Shown here piece after piece: positions 22,938 to 33,810 of a DNA stretch of 64,000 bases; position 1 is the first letter of the stretch; the number at the start of each line of letters is the position of its first letter. The notes under the pieces were generated by a model. The model had not been told where the DNA came from. It saw only the letters and a list, made by a program, of their open reading frames with translations, and ran no database searches. Made by a program: the position numbers and the translations under genes. Source of the stretch: Locusta migratoria (Eukaryota > Arthropoda > Insecta > Orthoptera > Acrididae); assembly GCA_026315105.1 (NCBI GenBank), contig CM048744.1:657017676-657081675 (forward strand), read 5' to 3'.

Positions 22938-24716
22938 TTTCTTGGAAAACAGAAATCGATTTGCCTGAATAAAGCAAAAGATTTTACGGTTAATGATGCT
23001 CCTTTCATTGTTGATAAAAGTGATTTCGTAGCCGTTGAGCACACCCCTCCAGATAATGGAATCCAATTTAATGATAATAATCTATTTTCCTTAGCTCTAC
23101 CTGCTTCTAAGGTTTCTCCATCTTTTACGTGGACTGTCTGCACCTGGTTCAGTAATTGCCTTTCGTGAAATTACAAATTCCGGAAAACCCGGAATCGTAT
23201 TTTCCTTACTCTGTTCCATCGGAACTACTTAGTTTTGTAAGTCGTCTAGAGGTTGCAAACTGTGCTGGTCTTCCTTTCGCTAAATTTCTACCTTCTCAAA
23301 TACCTCGTCCGTCTGTTGATTATCTACTTCTTTATCCCCATCAACTCTACCTGCTGCTAAGATTCACGAAGCTTGTGTGCATGTGCTGTCGTTATCATTA
23401 TCTGCTCGTAACTTTAAATCAACCATAACACCTATCTACAAAACTGTGCGCCCACGTACCAGTTGGTTGAACCAACTAAAACAACGTCGTGAATTTTTTT
23501 CTCTCCAATTTGTTCTGTTACAATCTCCAATTCTGCTCCTGTGCACCTGCAAGGGAGAAAAACATTAATCTCTTGGTTGGCTCCTCCATAATCAGTCTGC
23601 GTCGCTGCATCTGTGCCTACCACCTGAAATCCTTCAAACCTCATACTTATTCAAAAATTATTACAAAAATATTACTTTTTTAGCATAATACTATCTGTTC
23701 CGCCAGCTTTTGCCAACGCCTGCCAGGCTGACTGCACGCAACCCGCAAAACACCGAAGAAGAGCGGGACTGCATAATCTACCGCAGCAGACACCGAGGCC
23801 AGCAGTTCCGAACAAGGAAGTAAAGATGACGTAGCAGCCACCACAACACCAACACTTCATTACTCATAACTTTGTTTTCCAGAGATGATTCCAGACCGAC
23901 CAGTTAGAACCGCAGTCAGTTCTCTCCTGCCTGTGGCTGTGTGTAATACTCTCTCTCTGGGAAATAAGGAAGCCTAAGAAGAAGAAGTCGAAGATGATGA
24001 TGAAGACCCCGAACTAGAAACCTATACGCCGGTACGTCACTGCAGACCAGTACCATCACCACGTGCAACTTCGACCTGGGACTGTGACTAGAATGTACGT
24101 GTGTCTCCAGATCGCCTTCTTCGATTATTGGTGGTTGACTTATCGTGAGTATAAGCAGAAGAAATTTGAATTGACATTAGTGTAGTGTGGTGAACTACGA
24201 ATTGTAGTTCTTTTGTTGAGAGAAATAAATTTGTGTTGTTCAGAATCACAACACTATCTGACCTTTTTCTTTGCAATTATCACTTCTATACACCCTATTT
24301 AGTACCTCCTATTATTTTTTTTCACTTTTAATCCTTGCAATACAAATTTACCAACTGCTCTTTAGCGTGACAATTCACCTTCCAACACTGATAACACCTA
24401 AACTACTTGACTTTTTACCTAACCTAACACTATATAATTTTACACAAAAACTTGATAACTACACAAAAATAATTTCTTGGTTTGTACTAGAATCCTGCTT
24501 TCTCATCTACTTTAACCTGAAAAATTTTCAAACAAAAAATAAAATTGTATCTTAGTTACCCTCACTAAAACTGACAATTACCTACTCTGCTTTCTATATA
24601 TACTGCCAATCACCTATCCTGACAATTTCTATCCTGGCAGGGTCGCCAATTTCTAACATGAAATCTATGCTGTTGAGATTTTTATTCTACTCTTCCAACT
24701 ATTTGTATTGTGCAAT
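22938..24716. other. no gene recognised
   Basis: Mixed composition with short frames. A run of GAAGAAGAAG/GATGATGATG trinucleotides lies at 23975-24006. Confidence 0.35.
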
Positions 24717-24723
24717 GGACTGA

Positions 24724-24926
24724 AAATGTTCAAATGTTTGTAAAGCTTACGGGACTTAACTGTGGGGTCATCAGCCCTAAACCTTAAAACTACTTGTGAA
24801 CTACCATATACTAAAGACGGCACAAACATCCATGCCAGAAGGGGGATTCGTTCCCCCAACGGAGAATGGCCTCACACATTCTAGCATAGCGCCTCAATGT
24901 GCTCGGCCACTCCACTGAGGCACCAC
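24724..24926 (-). mobile_element. SINE-C, minus strand, 7-bp target duplication
   Basis: Tail (TGTTCAAATGTTTGTAAAGC), body and C-type head (GCTCGGCCACTCCACTG on plus) in order; B box somewhat mutated (GGGGATTCGTTCC on plus). GGACTGA lies at 24717-24723 and 24927-24933. Confidence 0.85.
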
Positions 24927-24933
24927 GGACTGA

Positions 24934-26942
24934 TCTTACTGCTTACTGTAATTGTTCCCGAGGCTCCTGCAAGGAAGACATCAACAGCATGTCATGTAGA
25001 AATCAGAAAGATGCTCCTTGTCTACCTACAATGGGTGAAACTTTATCACTTATGTAAATATAGATGTAGATGACGTCTATTGTAAGAAAAGATCTTAAAA
25101 TTAACCAAGTGTAACTAATGAGGATCAGTTTGGGTACTAAAGTGATGTCGCTAGTTACTGAAATAAAAAGCTGATTGAAAACTGTGTTTTTTATTTAACA
25201 TTTTTAGAAAATTCAAATTAATAAAGAAAGAAATTAAGTTTTTAATTTCCAAGTTCCATATAGGTTTACAGGATAGATGAAACATAGAAACTATTTCAAA
25301 ATAAAATACAGAATAAGGGTAGAAGAACCACGCGTACTTGACTTGAAAATTAATTCAATTTCATCAGTCTACATTCAAGGCTGTCGCAATGTCAGAAATA
25401 TTAAGCAGCGTTAAAAATGAATTCGTTATTGCTGCTGGCGATGGGTGGAGTTCGCCTAAAGCATTTTCACACAATACCATTAACTGCGCTGACGGCTGTT
25501 TCTTCGCTGAAATCGAATCACTAGCTTTCTGCCCGGAGACCTCCCTTTGTGAGCCTGCGTTTTGTCACCGGTGGCCTCCACGTGGGTGCTTTGCCATGCT
25601 TTAGAAAAAGAAGTGTGTGTTTGTTCACTAGTATGCATCAGCCTTGATTATCTTAATCCACCTGCGCCATGATCTCTTAATTTGCATATCAAATTGTAAT
25701 TATTACTATTAAAAATATATATACCCTATCGAGTTTATATTCAAAAGATTCGTCTTGATGATTAGAACGTGATTTTGAGGACGGAATATGCAAGGAAATG
25801 ACAGTGAGTTAAACTTTACTCCTTACATCCTTACATCAGTGATTCAGAAACAAATAGACAGAGCATGAAGGACCGACACAATGGCCTGTCCATTCTCCCT
25901 ACCTCATAGCATCATATAGCTGAAGGCCAGCGTGCAACCGCGCCTATTACATCCGATTGCTGCATCAGCACATAGAGCATGTGTCTCTGATGTCTGGAAT
26001 ATGGGAATGAGTGAAACAGTTAATGATGCGGCACATAGATGCCTGTACTACAGCTTGTCGTAGCCAGTTTCAGTAGCTTCTGCTGAGAACTAAATGCAAT
26101 AAACTGCACTGTATCAACACAATTGACCAGCTTGCACAGCAAAGTGGTCTTTGTTATGCAGGCTACACCAAATAAATTCTTGTAACAAGGTGATGAAGGC
26201 AAATGAACCATACATGTAGATCATATCTTCTGCCTGTTGTCAGATTCTCCGTCGAATCCCCAAAGGTCCCTGACACATTTAGTTGCACCCTGCCTGTTTC
26301 TGTGTCGTCTGGATCAGGCCTGCTCAGCAATGTGCTCGAGTGAGCTGGCCCACGTCCATGCCACAGTAAAGCGCTCTCAGCCGGCTTGTGGTGGCTAATG
26401 GGAGAGGGCGAATCGTGAGGGGCAGTGAGGGGATTCCAACAAAGTAACTTCGCAATGGCCACTGACATGTTCTACAGAGATTATTTTGGTGATTGAGTAA
26501 TCTATTCTGTGGAAAATTAACTGTATATAACTGATGAATGGAGGAGAAAATACAATTTAGTTCTGAATAATGAAAGAGAAAATAAAATAATTTTTTTTTT
26601 ATATTTTCATTGTACTTATTTTGTTTCACAAATGAAACAGCTGTAAGCAGATAATACACTCAATTAATTGTTAATCACACTTCCCAATGCTCGACTTGAA
26701 AATAAGACAAGGAAAGGTATTACAATACGAGAATGTTATCAAATATATCTTTAACAAATCTAACAAATAATCGTCATGATGGAGGTTCGAACCTGGATCT
26801 AAGGATTGACATTCAAAACTCTAGACCCCTTTTTTTCCCTCTATGGGTAGTTCTGCCTCTTGCGGCCGCTGATCGTATTAGTTCGTTGTTTTCGATTAGT
26901 TCTTGGTTCAGAGAGCGTTCTGCCTTCTCACCGGGCACGCTG
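24934..26942. other. AT-rich, no feature recognised
   Basis: A single GGAGGTTCGAACCTGG sequence near 26780 resembles a tRNA T-arm but has no other tRNA parts. Otherwise nothing. Confidence 0.4.
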
Positions 26943-26953
26943 AGCCACAACAC

Positions 26954-27163
26954 AAATGTTCAAATGTTTGTAAATCTATCGGACCTAACTGTGTGGTCAT
27001 CAGTCCATAGCTTACAAACTACTTAAACCTAGGTAAACTAACCTAAGAACAAACACACACACACACACACACCCATGACCCAGGGAGGACTCGATCCTCC
27101 ACGGCGAGCAACCGCGCGCTCCGCAGCGAGACGCTTTAGACCGCTCGGCTACTCCACCGCGGC
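26954..27163 (-). mobile_element. SINE-B with (CA)n linker and 11-bp target duplication
   Basis: Tail, body, a CA run at 27053-27072 in the linker, B box (GACTCGATCCTCC on plus) and head to 27163. AGCCACAACAC lies at 26943-26953 and 27164-27174. Confidence 0.92.
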
Positions 27164-27174
27164 AGCCACAACAC

Positions 27175-28490
27175 CCGGCTGAAATGTGTACGAACCGAAG
27201 ACGGCGCTCGAAATGTCGTTCGTATTCACGAGTACAGAAGGTACAGGAGGAAAACATAAATAATTTCTGGTCCCATATATATTAGCAAAAAATGCTCATC
27301 TCTAGACTATCTTTAGATGTATAGCATTGAAAACGCGATTTTCCATAATCGAATTTTGACCTTGAGCTTTTCAAAAATTACTGATTGTTTAGCAAAAAAG
27401 TGGAAACATGTGTCCTTTTATATTCAGTTACGAACGTCTATACAAAATTAGATCGAAATCGGTGACCCATATTTGAGACTTTCCCTTGTTAGTAGTATGT
27501 TCTTTAATTAGTAGTATGTTCCTTAATCATTGGACCTCCACTGTTCGTTTTGGAAGTTCCCATTATCTTTGCCATGTAACGAACTGTTATGCTGCTGTAA
27601 ATTAATATTTTTCGTCGTGTTTAGAATTTTGAAGCATACTCAGCATTTTCAGACAGTCACATATATGAAACATATACGTTTCTTGCACTGCCGTGTTGTA
27701 CATTGACGTTGACGTGTATTCTATTCGCTTCGAAGCCATCGTACTAAATTTCTTTGAGGTGAAAACAGTTGCACTGTACGTTATATGCTGCGTGGTGGGC
27801 ACACTAAGCCGGAACGACTTTGAGCTTTGCTACAGCGCTTGTTTACATCTGCCCTGAGCTGCAGTCCTCCACGACGCCTGAGCGTTCAGCCCCGTTCTGC
27901 CAGCGCCACGACCCAGGCAGCGAGCGACAGCGCTCGTGCTCCATTAAGCCCTTTGTATACGGGACGTGCGACACGCACATAAAAAAAAAAAAAAATAAAT
28001 AAATAAATAAATAAAAAAAAATGTCGTTGTCAGCTGCAAGCGCTCCTTGCGATAAACCATCGAACTACAAAGAAGCGTTCACACGGTACGCGTTTGTCGA
28101 CCTCGTCTGCTTCACGTGTCTACTTCCTTTGTTGTCAACTTCAAATCAATCGCCGAGTTGACTTTTCGAGACTGTCAGATATATTCTGACTATTGTAATG
28201 ATTAAAGCACTTATTTGTCTTTTAGACTGCGTCTGTAAAATATTAATTAATTGTTTTCCTGCAGTTCATGTGAAACAACGTCGCTCACACGCTTAAACAC
28301 CCTCATTATAAAGGCGATTAAATACTTCCAGGCTGTGTGGTTTGATGCGCCTATGAAAGTCTGTCTGCACAAAGACCTTTCACTGAGATAAAGCTTCAAA
28401 TAATGCTCACCGAATTCAAATGTTTCACCATTTAACTACAGCAAGTTTCATGAGAAGTGGCACATAATTTAGGAGATAGTAATAAGGACG
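27175..28490. other. no gene recognised; (AAAT)n tract
   Basis: 27810-27970 is GC-richer and ends in an A15-(TAAA)n tract at 27980-28020, which could be the 3' tail of an unidentified retroposon. The rest is AT-rich. Confidence 0.35.
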
Positions 28491-28495
28491 AATTG

Positions 28496-28640
28496 TAATA
28501 AAAATGCCATATATCGTGTGCCCAGTTTTATTGAGTACAGAGATCTTCGAATGTAACGCAAACAAACTTAAAGCAAGTGCAAATTATGATGTTTTGACTG
28601 ATTCTTATGTCGATTCTTGGTAGGTCATCATATTGAATTT
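28496..28640 (+). mobile_element. dispersed repeat related to 53275-53420
   Basis: Shared blocks in order: TTTTATTGAGTACA (TTTTCATTGAGTACA in the other copy), AAACAAACTTA, GCAAAT and CTTGGTAGRT. Likely the 5' region of a mariner-type element, given the GGTGTTTCAG end that precedes the other copy. Confidence 0.55.
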
Positions 28641-28888
28641 TATTTTAAATAAACGGTTTTCGACTAACTTTAAAAGTCTGAAGATAACATTATAAGCCGC
28701 AAACCGGATACCTAAATGGATGTGAACTTGTAGAATGCACACAAAATTGTACTTCGAAGTTGGTATGATGTTGTTCTACTAAGAACCGACGGAAAAGTCA
28801 GTGAAAAGCCTTCATTTAAATTTGTTCTAAGTGTGTGGGCTTTCATCTTAACAACTATATCTGTACACAATAAAACTTGTATACGTAT

Positions 28889-28925
28889 CTAAAATATTTA
28901 AGATTGCTCTTGGGACAGCATAATA
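28889..28925 (+). repeat. 37-bp direct repeat, copy 1 (left of mariner)
   Basis: CTAAAATATTTAAGATTGCT then CTTGGGACAG; copy 2 is at 29795-29831. Both are followed by TA-rich sequence holding a transposon end. Confidence 0.8.
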
Positions 28926-28929
28926 TATA

Positions 28930-29723
28930 GAGTGATGAAAAAGTCAGTATAAATTTGAGAACTTAATAAATCACGGAATAATGAACATAGAGAGGTATAA
29001 ATTGACACACCTGCTTGGAATGGGATGGGGTTTTGTTAGAACCATCTATCGTTAATGGGCCATTTTTCTTTGAGGAACTGCGTGATTCTGGTTTTATAAC
29101 TGCCACCGTGACGGGTGAGAGATACTCCGGTATTTTACATAATCGCATCATCCCCAGCCTGGCTGATAAACACCTGCTGGAACGTAGGATTCTAATCCAG
29201 GATGGCGCTCCACCCCATATTGTTAGACACGTGAAAAATCTCTTGCGCGCGTCGTTTGGCGATGATCGTGTGCTCAGCCGCCACTTTCGTCATTCTTGGC
29301 CTCCCACGACCCTAGACCTCAGTCCGTGCGATTATTGGCATTGAGGTTACCTGAAGTCGCAAATGTATCGTGATCGACCGACATCTCTAGGGATGCTGAA
29401 AGACAACACCCGACGCCAATACCTCGCCATAACTCAGGACGTACTTTACAGTGCTGTTCTCAACATTATTCCTCGACTACAGTTATTGTTGTGCAATGAT
29501 GGTGAACATATTGAACATTTCGTGTAAAGAACATTATATTTGGTTTGTTTTTGTTATGCAAATTATAGCTTTTGTGATCATCTGTCGGCCATTTTAGAAC
29601 TTTTCTCTTTTTGATAAAACGCCATGTCATTCGAAGCATGTGTGTAAATTGTTACCACTCTATCTACATTATTCCGTGATTTATTAAGTTTTCAAATTTA
29701 TACTGACTATTTTTATCACCTGG
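28930..29723 (+). mobile_element. mariner/IS630-type transposon, internally deleted, 794 bp
   Basis: The terminal inverted repeats are about 57 bp: 28930-28986 (GAGTGATGAAAAAGTCAG...) and 29665-29723 (...CTGACTATTTTTATCACCTGG). Each outer end meets TA (28928-28929 and 29724-29725), the target used by this superfamily. Almost nothing lies between the left repeat and the transposase remnant, so the N-terminal half was deleted. Confidence 0.92.
29015..29527 (+). pseudogene. mariner/IS630 transposase C-terminal half, one internal stop
   Basis: The frame reads VNGPFFFEE, TVTGERY, IQDGAPPH (second catalytic Asp) and LDLSPCDYW (third acidic site region), then TGA at 29342-29344 where relatives have Trp. 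It continues in the same frame (GYLKSQMYRDRPTSLGMLK, ..., EHIEHFV) to TAA at 29525. The helix-turn-helix and first Asp are absent, so it cannot be active. One stop in 171 codons and two acidic residues kept point to a fairly recent element. Confidence 0.88.
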
Positions 29724-29794
29724 TATATTTGTAAGTAATTTACAAGTAATTTAAGTAATTTGGAATTTAGATTGCAATTCTATAATACCACCTC

Positions 29795-29823
29795 CTAAAA
29801 TATTCAAGAGTGCTCTTGGGACA

Positions 29824-29831
<8 letters not shown>
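29795..29831 (+). repeat. 37-bp direct repeat, copy 2 (left of foldback)
   Basis: CTAAAATATTCAAGAGTGCT then CTTGGGACAG, differing from copy 1 at a few positions. A (TA)n run follows at 29825-29860. Confidence 0.8.
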
Positions 29832-29860
<29 letters not shown>

Positions 29861-29863
<3 letters not shown>

Positions 29864-30545
29864 TGTTTCATTAAGTGTGTTTGCCTCTGTAACTATAAAA
29901 TAATAGGTGACGGGAAATTTTAATGCGGTAGCTCAACACAAGAAATGTTACACTTTCTGCGGAGCTATGAACATAGTTTATTGTATCATTTTTCAAAAAG
30001 TTACAGCACAAAGATATAATTTTTTAAATGGAACAATAAGTTTTTCTATCGTGCATTGGATTCGTTGAAACCAGCTGCGTCCAAATCAATTTAAACTACA
30101 TTCCTATCACTGTTAGTTTGGGAGCTACAACCCTTCAAAGTTTAGGGGGCGGAGGCTACGACAACGTGCCTGATTGGCTGGTGGTCATGAGACAGTGGGC
30201 CGTGCCCCAGGGTATAGCCACTCGGCCAGGCAGCTTCGCTATCGCAGCCTCCGCCCCCGTGACTTTGAAAGATTGTAGCTCCCAAACTAACAGTGATAGG
30301 AATGTAGTTTAAATTGATTTGGACGCAGCTGGTTTCAGCGAATCCAATGCACGAAAGAAAAACGTATTGTTGCATTTAAAAAATTATATCTTTGTGCTGT
30401 AACTCTTGGGAAAATGGTACAATAAACTATGTTCATAGCTCCGCAGAAAGAGTAATATTTCTTGTGTTGAGCTACCGAATTAAAATTTCCCGTCACCTAT
30501 TATTTTATAAGTTACAGAGGCAAACACACTTAGTGAAACACCCTG
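29861..30545. mobile_element. foldback element, ~300-bp arms, TA target
   Basis: The left end GGTGTTTCATTAAGTGTG is mirrored at the right end (CACTTAGTGAAACACC, then CTG). Arms of about 300 bp are inverted copies to the GC-rich centre (GGGAGCTACAA... at 30121 against TTGTAGCTCCC at 30273). About 80 bases (30166-30245) form the loop. It sits within TA repeats on both sides, consistent with TA-targeted insertion. No transposase coding: a hairpin MITE mobilised in trans, probably by a mariner-type enzyme (inference). Confidence 0.9.
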
Positions 30546-30589
30546 TATATATATATGGGTCGGTTCATCAGCTAGGCTCCTCACCTGGT

Positions 30590-31120
30590 TGTCTGCACAT
30601 GCGCATAGGATGCGTGAGGATAGGATCCACCCCGTTCCGACTGCAACCGATCGCATTCGTCCATCTTCCTCAAGTGGACGTGTCTACACGTCACGCGGCC
30701 GGCGGAACCGGTGCATGATGGGTAATCTTGTAAGCTCGCACTTCCCGTGTAGGAAGGGCTTTAGCAGCCTTCTGAGATGTAGTGCATGTCTATTGTTAGC
30801 GTGTAAGGTAGCACGCCGCGGGCAGCTGCTCCCGCGCACAAGTACGGCTGTCTGCAGTGTAAGGGCGGCAGCTGCCCTTGAAGCGGCTGGTGACGGCCGC
30901 TCAGTGATTCGGCGCTGTCGCGGCGGCCGCCCCTCCGCGCTGCATCCATTATGCAGCAGGGCAGCAGCGGCCAGACAAAACAGCGCGCGCGACCGGTGCA
31001 CCCAGGACGAGGACGCTGCCGCCCCCGCACACTCTGCTGCTGCTGGCAGACCCCAGCCTATCCAACACCCTACCCCCTCTCGCACCCCTTCACCACCACC
31101 ACGTGCTGCCCTCACTCTCA
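30590..31120. other. GC-rich island
   Basis: CpG-rich, with GCGGC/GCCGC runs and open frames on both strands (longest 191 codons, 30589-31164, Ala/Arg/Pro-rich). No motif recognised. It could be a CpG-island promoter or first exon of an unseen host gene, or a GC-rich repeat. Confidence 0.4.
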
Positions 31121-31165
31121 TGAGTCCCTACATAGCACACCACTTGAGCACACCCCTTGTCTAAT

Positions 31166-31350
31166 TTCAATGTTCAAATGTTTGTAGAGTCTATGGGACT
31201 TACAAACTTACTTACAAACTACTTATGAACTACTTACGAACTAGGACGGCATAAATAACCATGCCCGATGGGGGATTCGAACCCCCGACCGTACTGGCCG
31301 TGCAGACCGTGACTGGAGCGCCTCAGTCTCCTCTGCCACCGCCGCCGGCT
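31166..31350 (-). mobile_element. SINE-A, minus strand, 9-bp target duplication
   Basis: The body is shortened (the GGTCATCAGTCC block is lost). B box (GGGGATTCGAACCCCC on plus, about 31269) and head intact. TTGTCTAAT lies at 31157-31165 and 31351-31359. Confidence 0.9.
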
Positions 31351-31359
31351 TTGTCTAAT

Positions 31360-31775
31360 GTGAAGTACGCATCTCAGAGACATGGTAACCACATAATCCA
31401 CAAAGTAAATAGCGTCTTTTTTTGACAAGTTACTAGCTGAAGACCCGGATCTTCCCGGGTATTTATTAATTTCATACTGTAGTTAGTCCATCTCTTTTCT
31501 CTTTCCCGTCCTCTATTTTTGATGTCCTTCGTGTTTCTCCTTGCTTTACCTCAACATTTCTTTCATCATATTCCGATTTTTCTGTTCTTTCTTCGGTCCA
31601 CTTGGCTCGAGTCTTTTTCTTCGTTTATTCCTCGAAACATTCGGCATCCTTTAATTTCTTTCTGAGTGGTAGTCTTTTCTCAACATCTTGACTAATTTGG
31701 AGCTCGTCCTTGTCCCTTCCAACTTCTTTGTACCATATATTATCCATTTTTAATTTTGAGTTGGTTTACGTTCTA
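31360..31775. other. no gene; GACCCGG...CCCGGGT hairpin-like motif
   Basis: 31443-31463 carries CCCGGATCTTCCCGGG followed by T/C-rich DNA. Similar motifs lie at 43873 and 45108. Possibly the start of an uncharacterised repeat. Confidence 0.3.
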
Positions 31776-32106
31776 GGAGGCGATCCAATTATGATAATGT
31801 AGAAATATATAAAAAAAAGCCAATATCGCTGATCATCAATTTTTATTTACGACGACCGGTTTCACTGAACAATGTCATTATAATAAAAACATAATCATCA
31901 CAGTGATAATTATGTTTTATTATAATGACATAGTGCACCTATGCACTGTAAATTGTTACATAACAACTGATTGACATTATAAGATTATGGCATTGTAAAA
32001 TATTTTATTTGACCAGATGATCCTGACATAGTTCAGCGAAACCGGGCGTCGTAAATAAAAATTGATGATCAGCGACCTTGGCTTTTTTATAATTTCTACA
32101 TTATCA
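31776..32106. mobile_element. foldback repeat FB-2, copy 1 (asymmetric arms)
   Basis: The outer arms are GCTGATCATCAATTTTTATT, with TACGACGACCGGTTTC next to it, and its inverse near 32030-32075. The left arm is shorter because it has lost the segment that pairs with 31930-32030. Its left flank (GGAGGCGATCCAATTATGAT) is the reverse complement of the sequence right of copy 2 at 41700-41723, so the element extends past the stem. Confidence 0.85.
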
Positions 32107-32141
32107 TTTTTAATTTACTGAAGTAACAGAATAGTCTTCGT

Positions 32142-32345
32142 GCCACGGTGGAGTAGCCGAGCGGTCTAAAGCGTCTCGCTGCAGAGCGCGCGGTTGCTCG
32201 CCGTGGAGGTTCGAGTCCTCCCTGGGGCATGGGTGTGTGTTTGTCCTTAGGTTAGTTTACCTAGGTTTAAGTAGTTTGAAAGCTACGGACTGATGACCAC
32301 GCAGTTTGGTCCGATAGATGTACAAACATTTGAACATTTTTGAAC
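32142..32345 (+). mobile_element. SINE-B, full length
   Basis: Complete head with A box (GAGTAGCCGAGCGG) and B box (GGTTCGAGTCC at about 32208), linker, body and tail. The flanks AGTCTTCG and AGTCTGCG could be an imperfect 8-bp duplication. It abuts the LINE fragment to its right. Confidence 0.9.
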
Positions 32346-32990
32346 AGTCTGCGTCAGTCCTTTGGGATCCATCCTTTGTATGTGAGCGTATAAAGCTATT
32401 CTTCTTTTCCTAATTACATTAGTGATTTCTTCAATATGTGTATAGATTTAACAATTATGCCGCATCCTGTATTGTGTCTGCTCTGGCCCCAGGATTTTCC
32501 TTAATATTTTTCTTTCAGTCAGATGCAGTGATTCCATCATTGCCTTTTTGTTCAGAGTCAAGCATCCTGCTGCATAGAGTGCTTCTGGGCCGATTACTGT
32601 AGAGTAGTGAACCAGTTTAGCATTCATGGATATTGACTTCTTATTATATACGTCCTTAGTTAGGTACTATACTGTTTTCATGTTACTAACTCATGCTTTA
32701 ATAGCTTGTTTCTCTGAAATATCTTGTTCAGTTACTTCTCCCAGATACCTGATTTCTTCTCTCAAGTTTTCTATATTTAATTACCATTATGTTTGGAGCT
32801 GTGTTAATGTTTGTCATAAATTTGGTTTTCGCAAAGGAGATTTGTAAGCCTGCTTTTTCAGCTTGGTCTTTGAGCAATTCAATTTGTCTCATGGCTCTTT
32901 CTATTGAATCCCAAAAGATAGCTAAGTCATCTGCAAATGCTAAATAGTCTATTTGTAGGTGGTACCTTTTGTAACCTAATCAAACTCCCT
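32346..32990 (-). pseudogene. RTE-like LINE reverse transcriptase, C-terminal part
   Basis: Reverse-strand translation in shifting frames gives LQMTxLSFGIQ (remnant of the FADD site, about 32930), ERAMRQIELLKDQAEKAGL, SFAKTKFMTN, YLGE, KAMMESLHLTERKILRKILG and IRKRRIALYAHIQRM: the order seen after the palm domain of RTE-type LINEs. Several frameshifts and stops. It would copy LINE RNA into DNA if intact. Confidence 0.75.
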
Positions 32991-33435
32991 CATTGATTTG
33001 GCTTTCTCTTTTTTTTATTTTCTATTTTTTTTTTTTTTATATATTTATTTATTTTAATTTTATTTTTTGATTATTTATTTATTGTTCTTGTTCTTGCTCC
33101 ATTTGTTGGCAGTCATCCGTGACGATGTATATATCGATCTTGCGGTAGTTACTCATAGCTCCTGCCAGTTAGCTAAGGTTATGTATCGTAAATTTAAATT
33201 TGACTAAGTATTCAGTGTTACACCTTGGCAGCCTTAACATTACCGCCTGTTAGTTGGGCCTGTTGCTCGGTAGAGTCGCCTACTACGTCGTAGCGACGCG
33301 TTCCATCTAAGGTTGTGGAAGAGCAAATTTTTTTTTTATTTTTCTGTAATTACTTATTTTCAACCTCCAAAGATTTGTGTTGGCATTGTTGCGTCGTCCT
33401 ATAGAAATTGTCAGGCACAGGTTTCTGAAATATTA
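32991..33435. other. T-rich tracts, no gene
   Basis: Imperfect poly-T/TTTA tracts at 33008-33080 and 33328-33340. Confidence 0.4.
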
Positions 33436-33437
33436 CA

Positions 33438-33810
33438 ATTAATTCATCACAGTTTGAAGGGCAGCTGCTAACCTGTTTTAACAGATTTTCGTCACTTTTT
33501 CTGGTATCTTCTCGTAATTTGAATTATAGCAGGTTTCAATTTTGAAACTTTTTCAGTATTAATTGTTTTATTGGGTTTAAATATTCATGGTGCAGCAGTG
33601 GGCTCAATTATTGTAATTGTATTTCCTTTCAAGATTTTACTCAATAGATAATTTAGTACGTAAAATAAACTATGAAATTTTAGGACTAATACTTCACAGT
33701 GTGAGGGTCATATGCTGGCCTGTTTTCAACAGATTTTGACTGTTTGTTCTCGTATCTTCTTGTTATTTGAATTACGGCTGTTTTTAAACTTTTATTGTTA
33801 GTTATTTACT
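33438..33810 (+). repeat. diverged direct duplication, spacing ~247 bp
   Basis: TTCATCACAGTTTGAAGG...CTAACCTGTTTTAACAG (33444 on) recurs as CTTCACAGTGTGAGGG...CTGGCCTGTTTTCAACAG (33692 on), followed in both by AGATTTT, TATCTTCT and ATTTGAATTA. No open frame links the copies. Confidence 0.65.

Noticed and set aside
26778..26795. T-arm-like GGTTCGAACC sequence
   Set aside because: No A box, acceptor stem or SINE body around it.
30589..31164. 191-codon open frame, the longest not attributable to a transposon
   Set aside because: It lies in a CpG-rich island with open frames on both strands; Ala/Arg/Pro composition and no recognisable domain.
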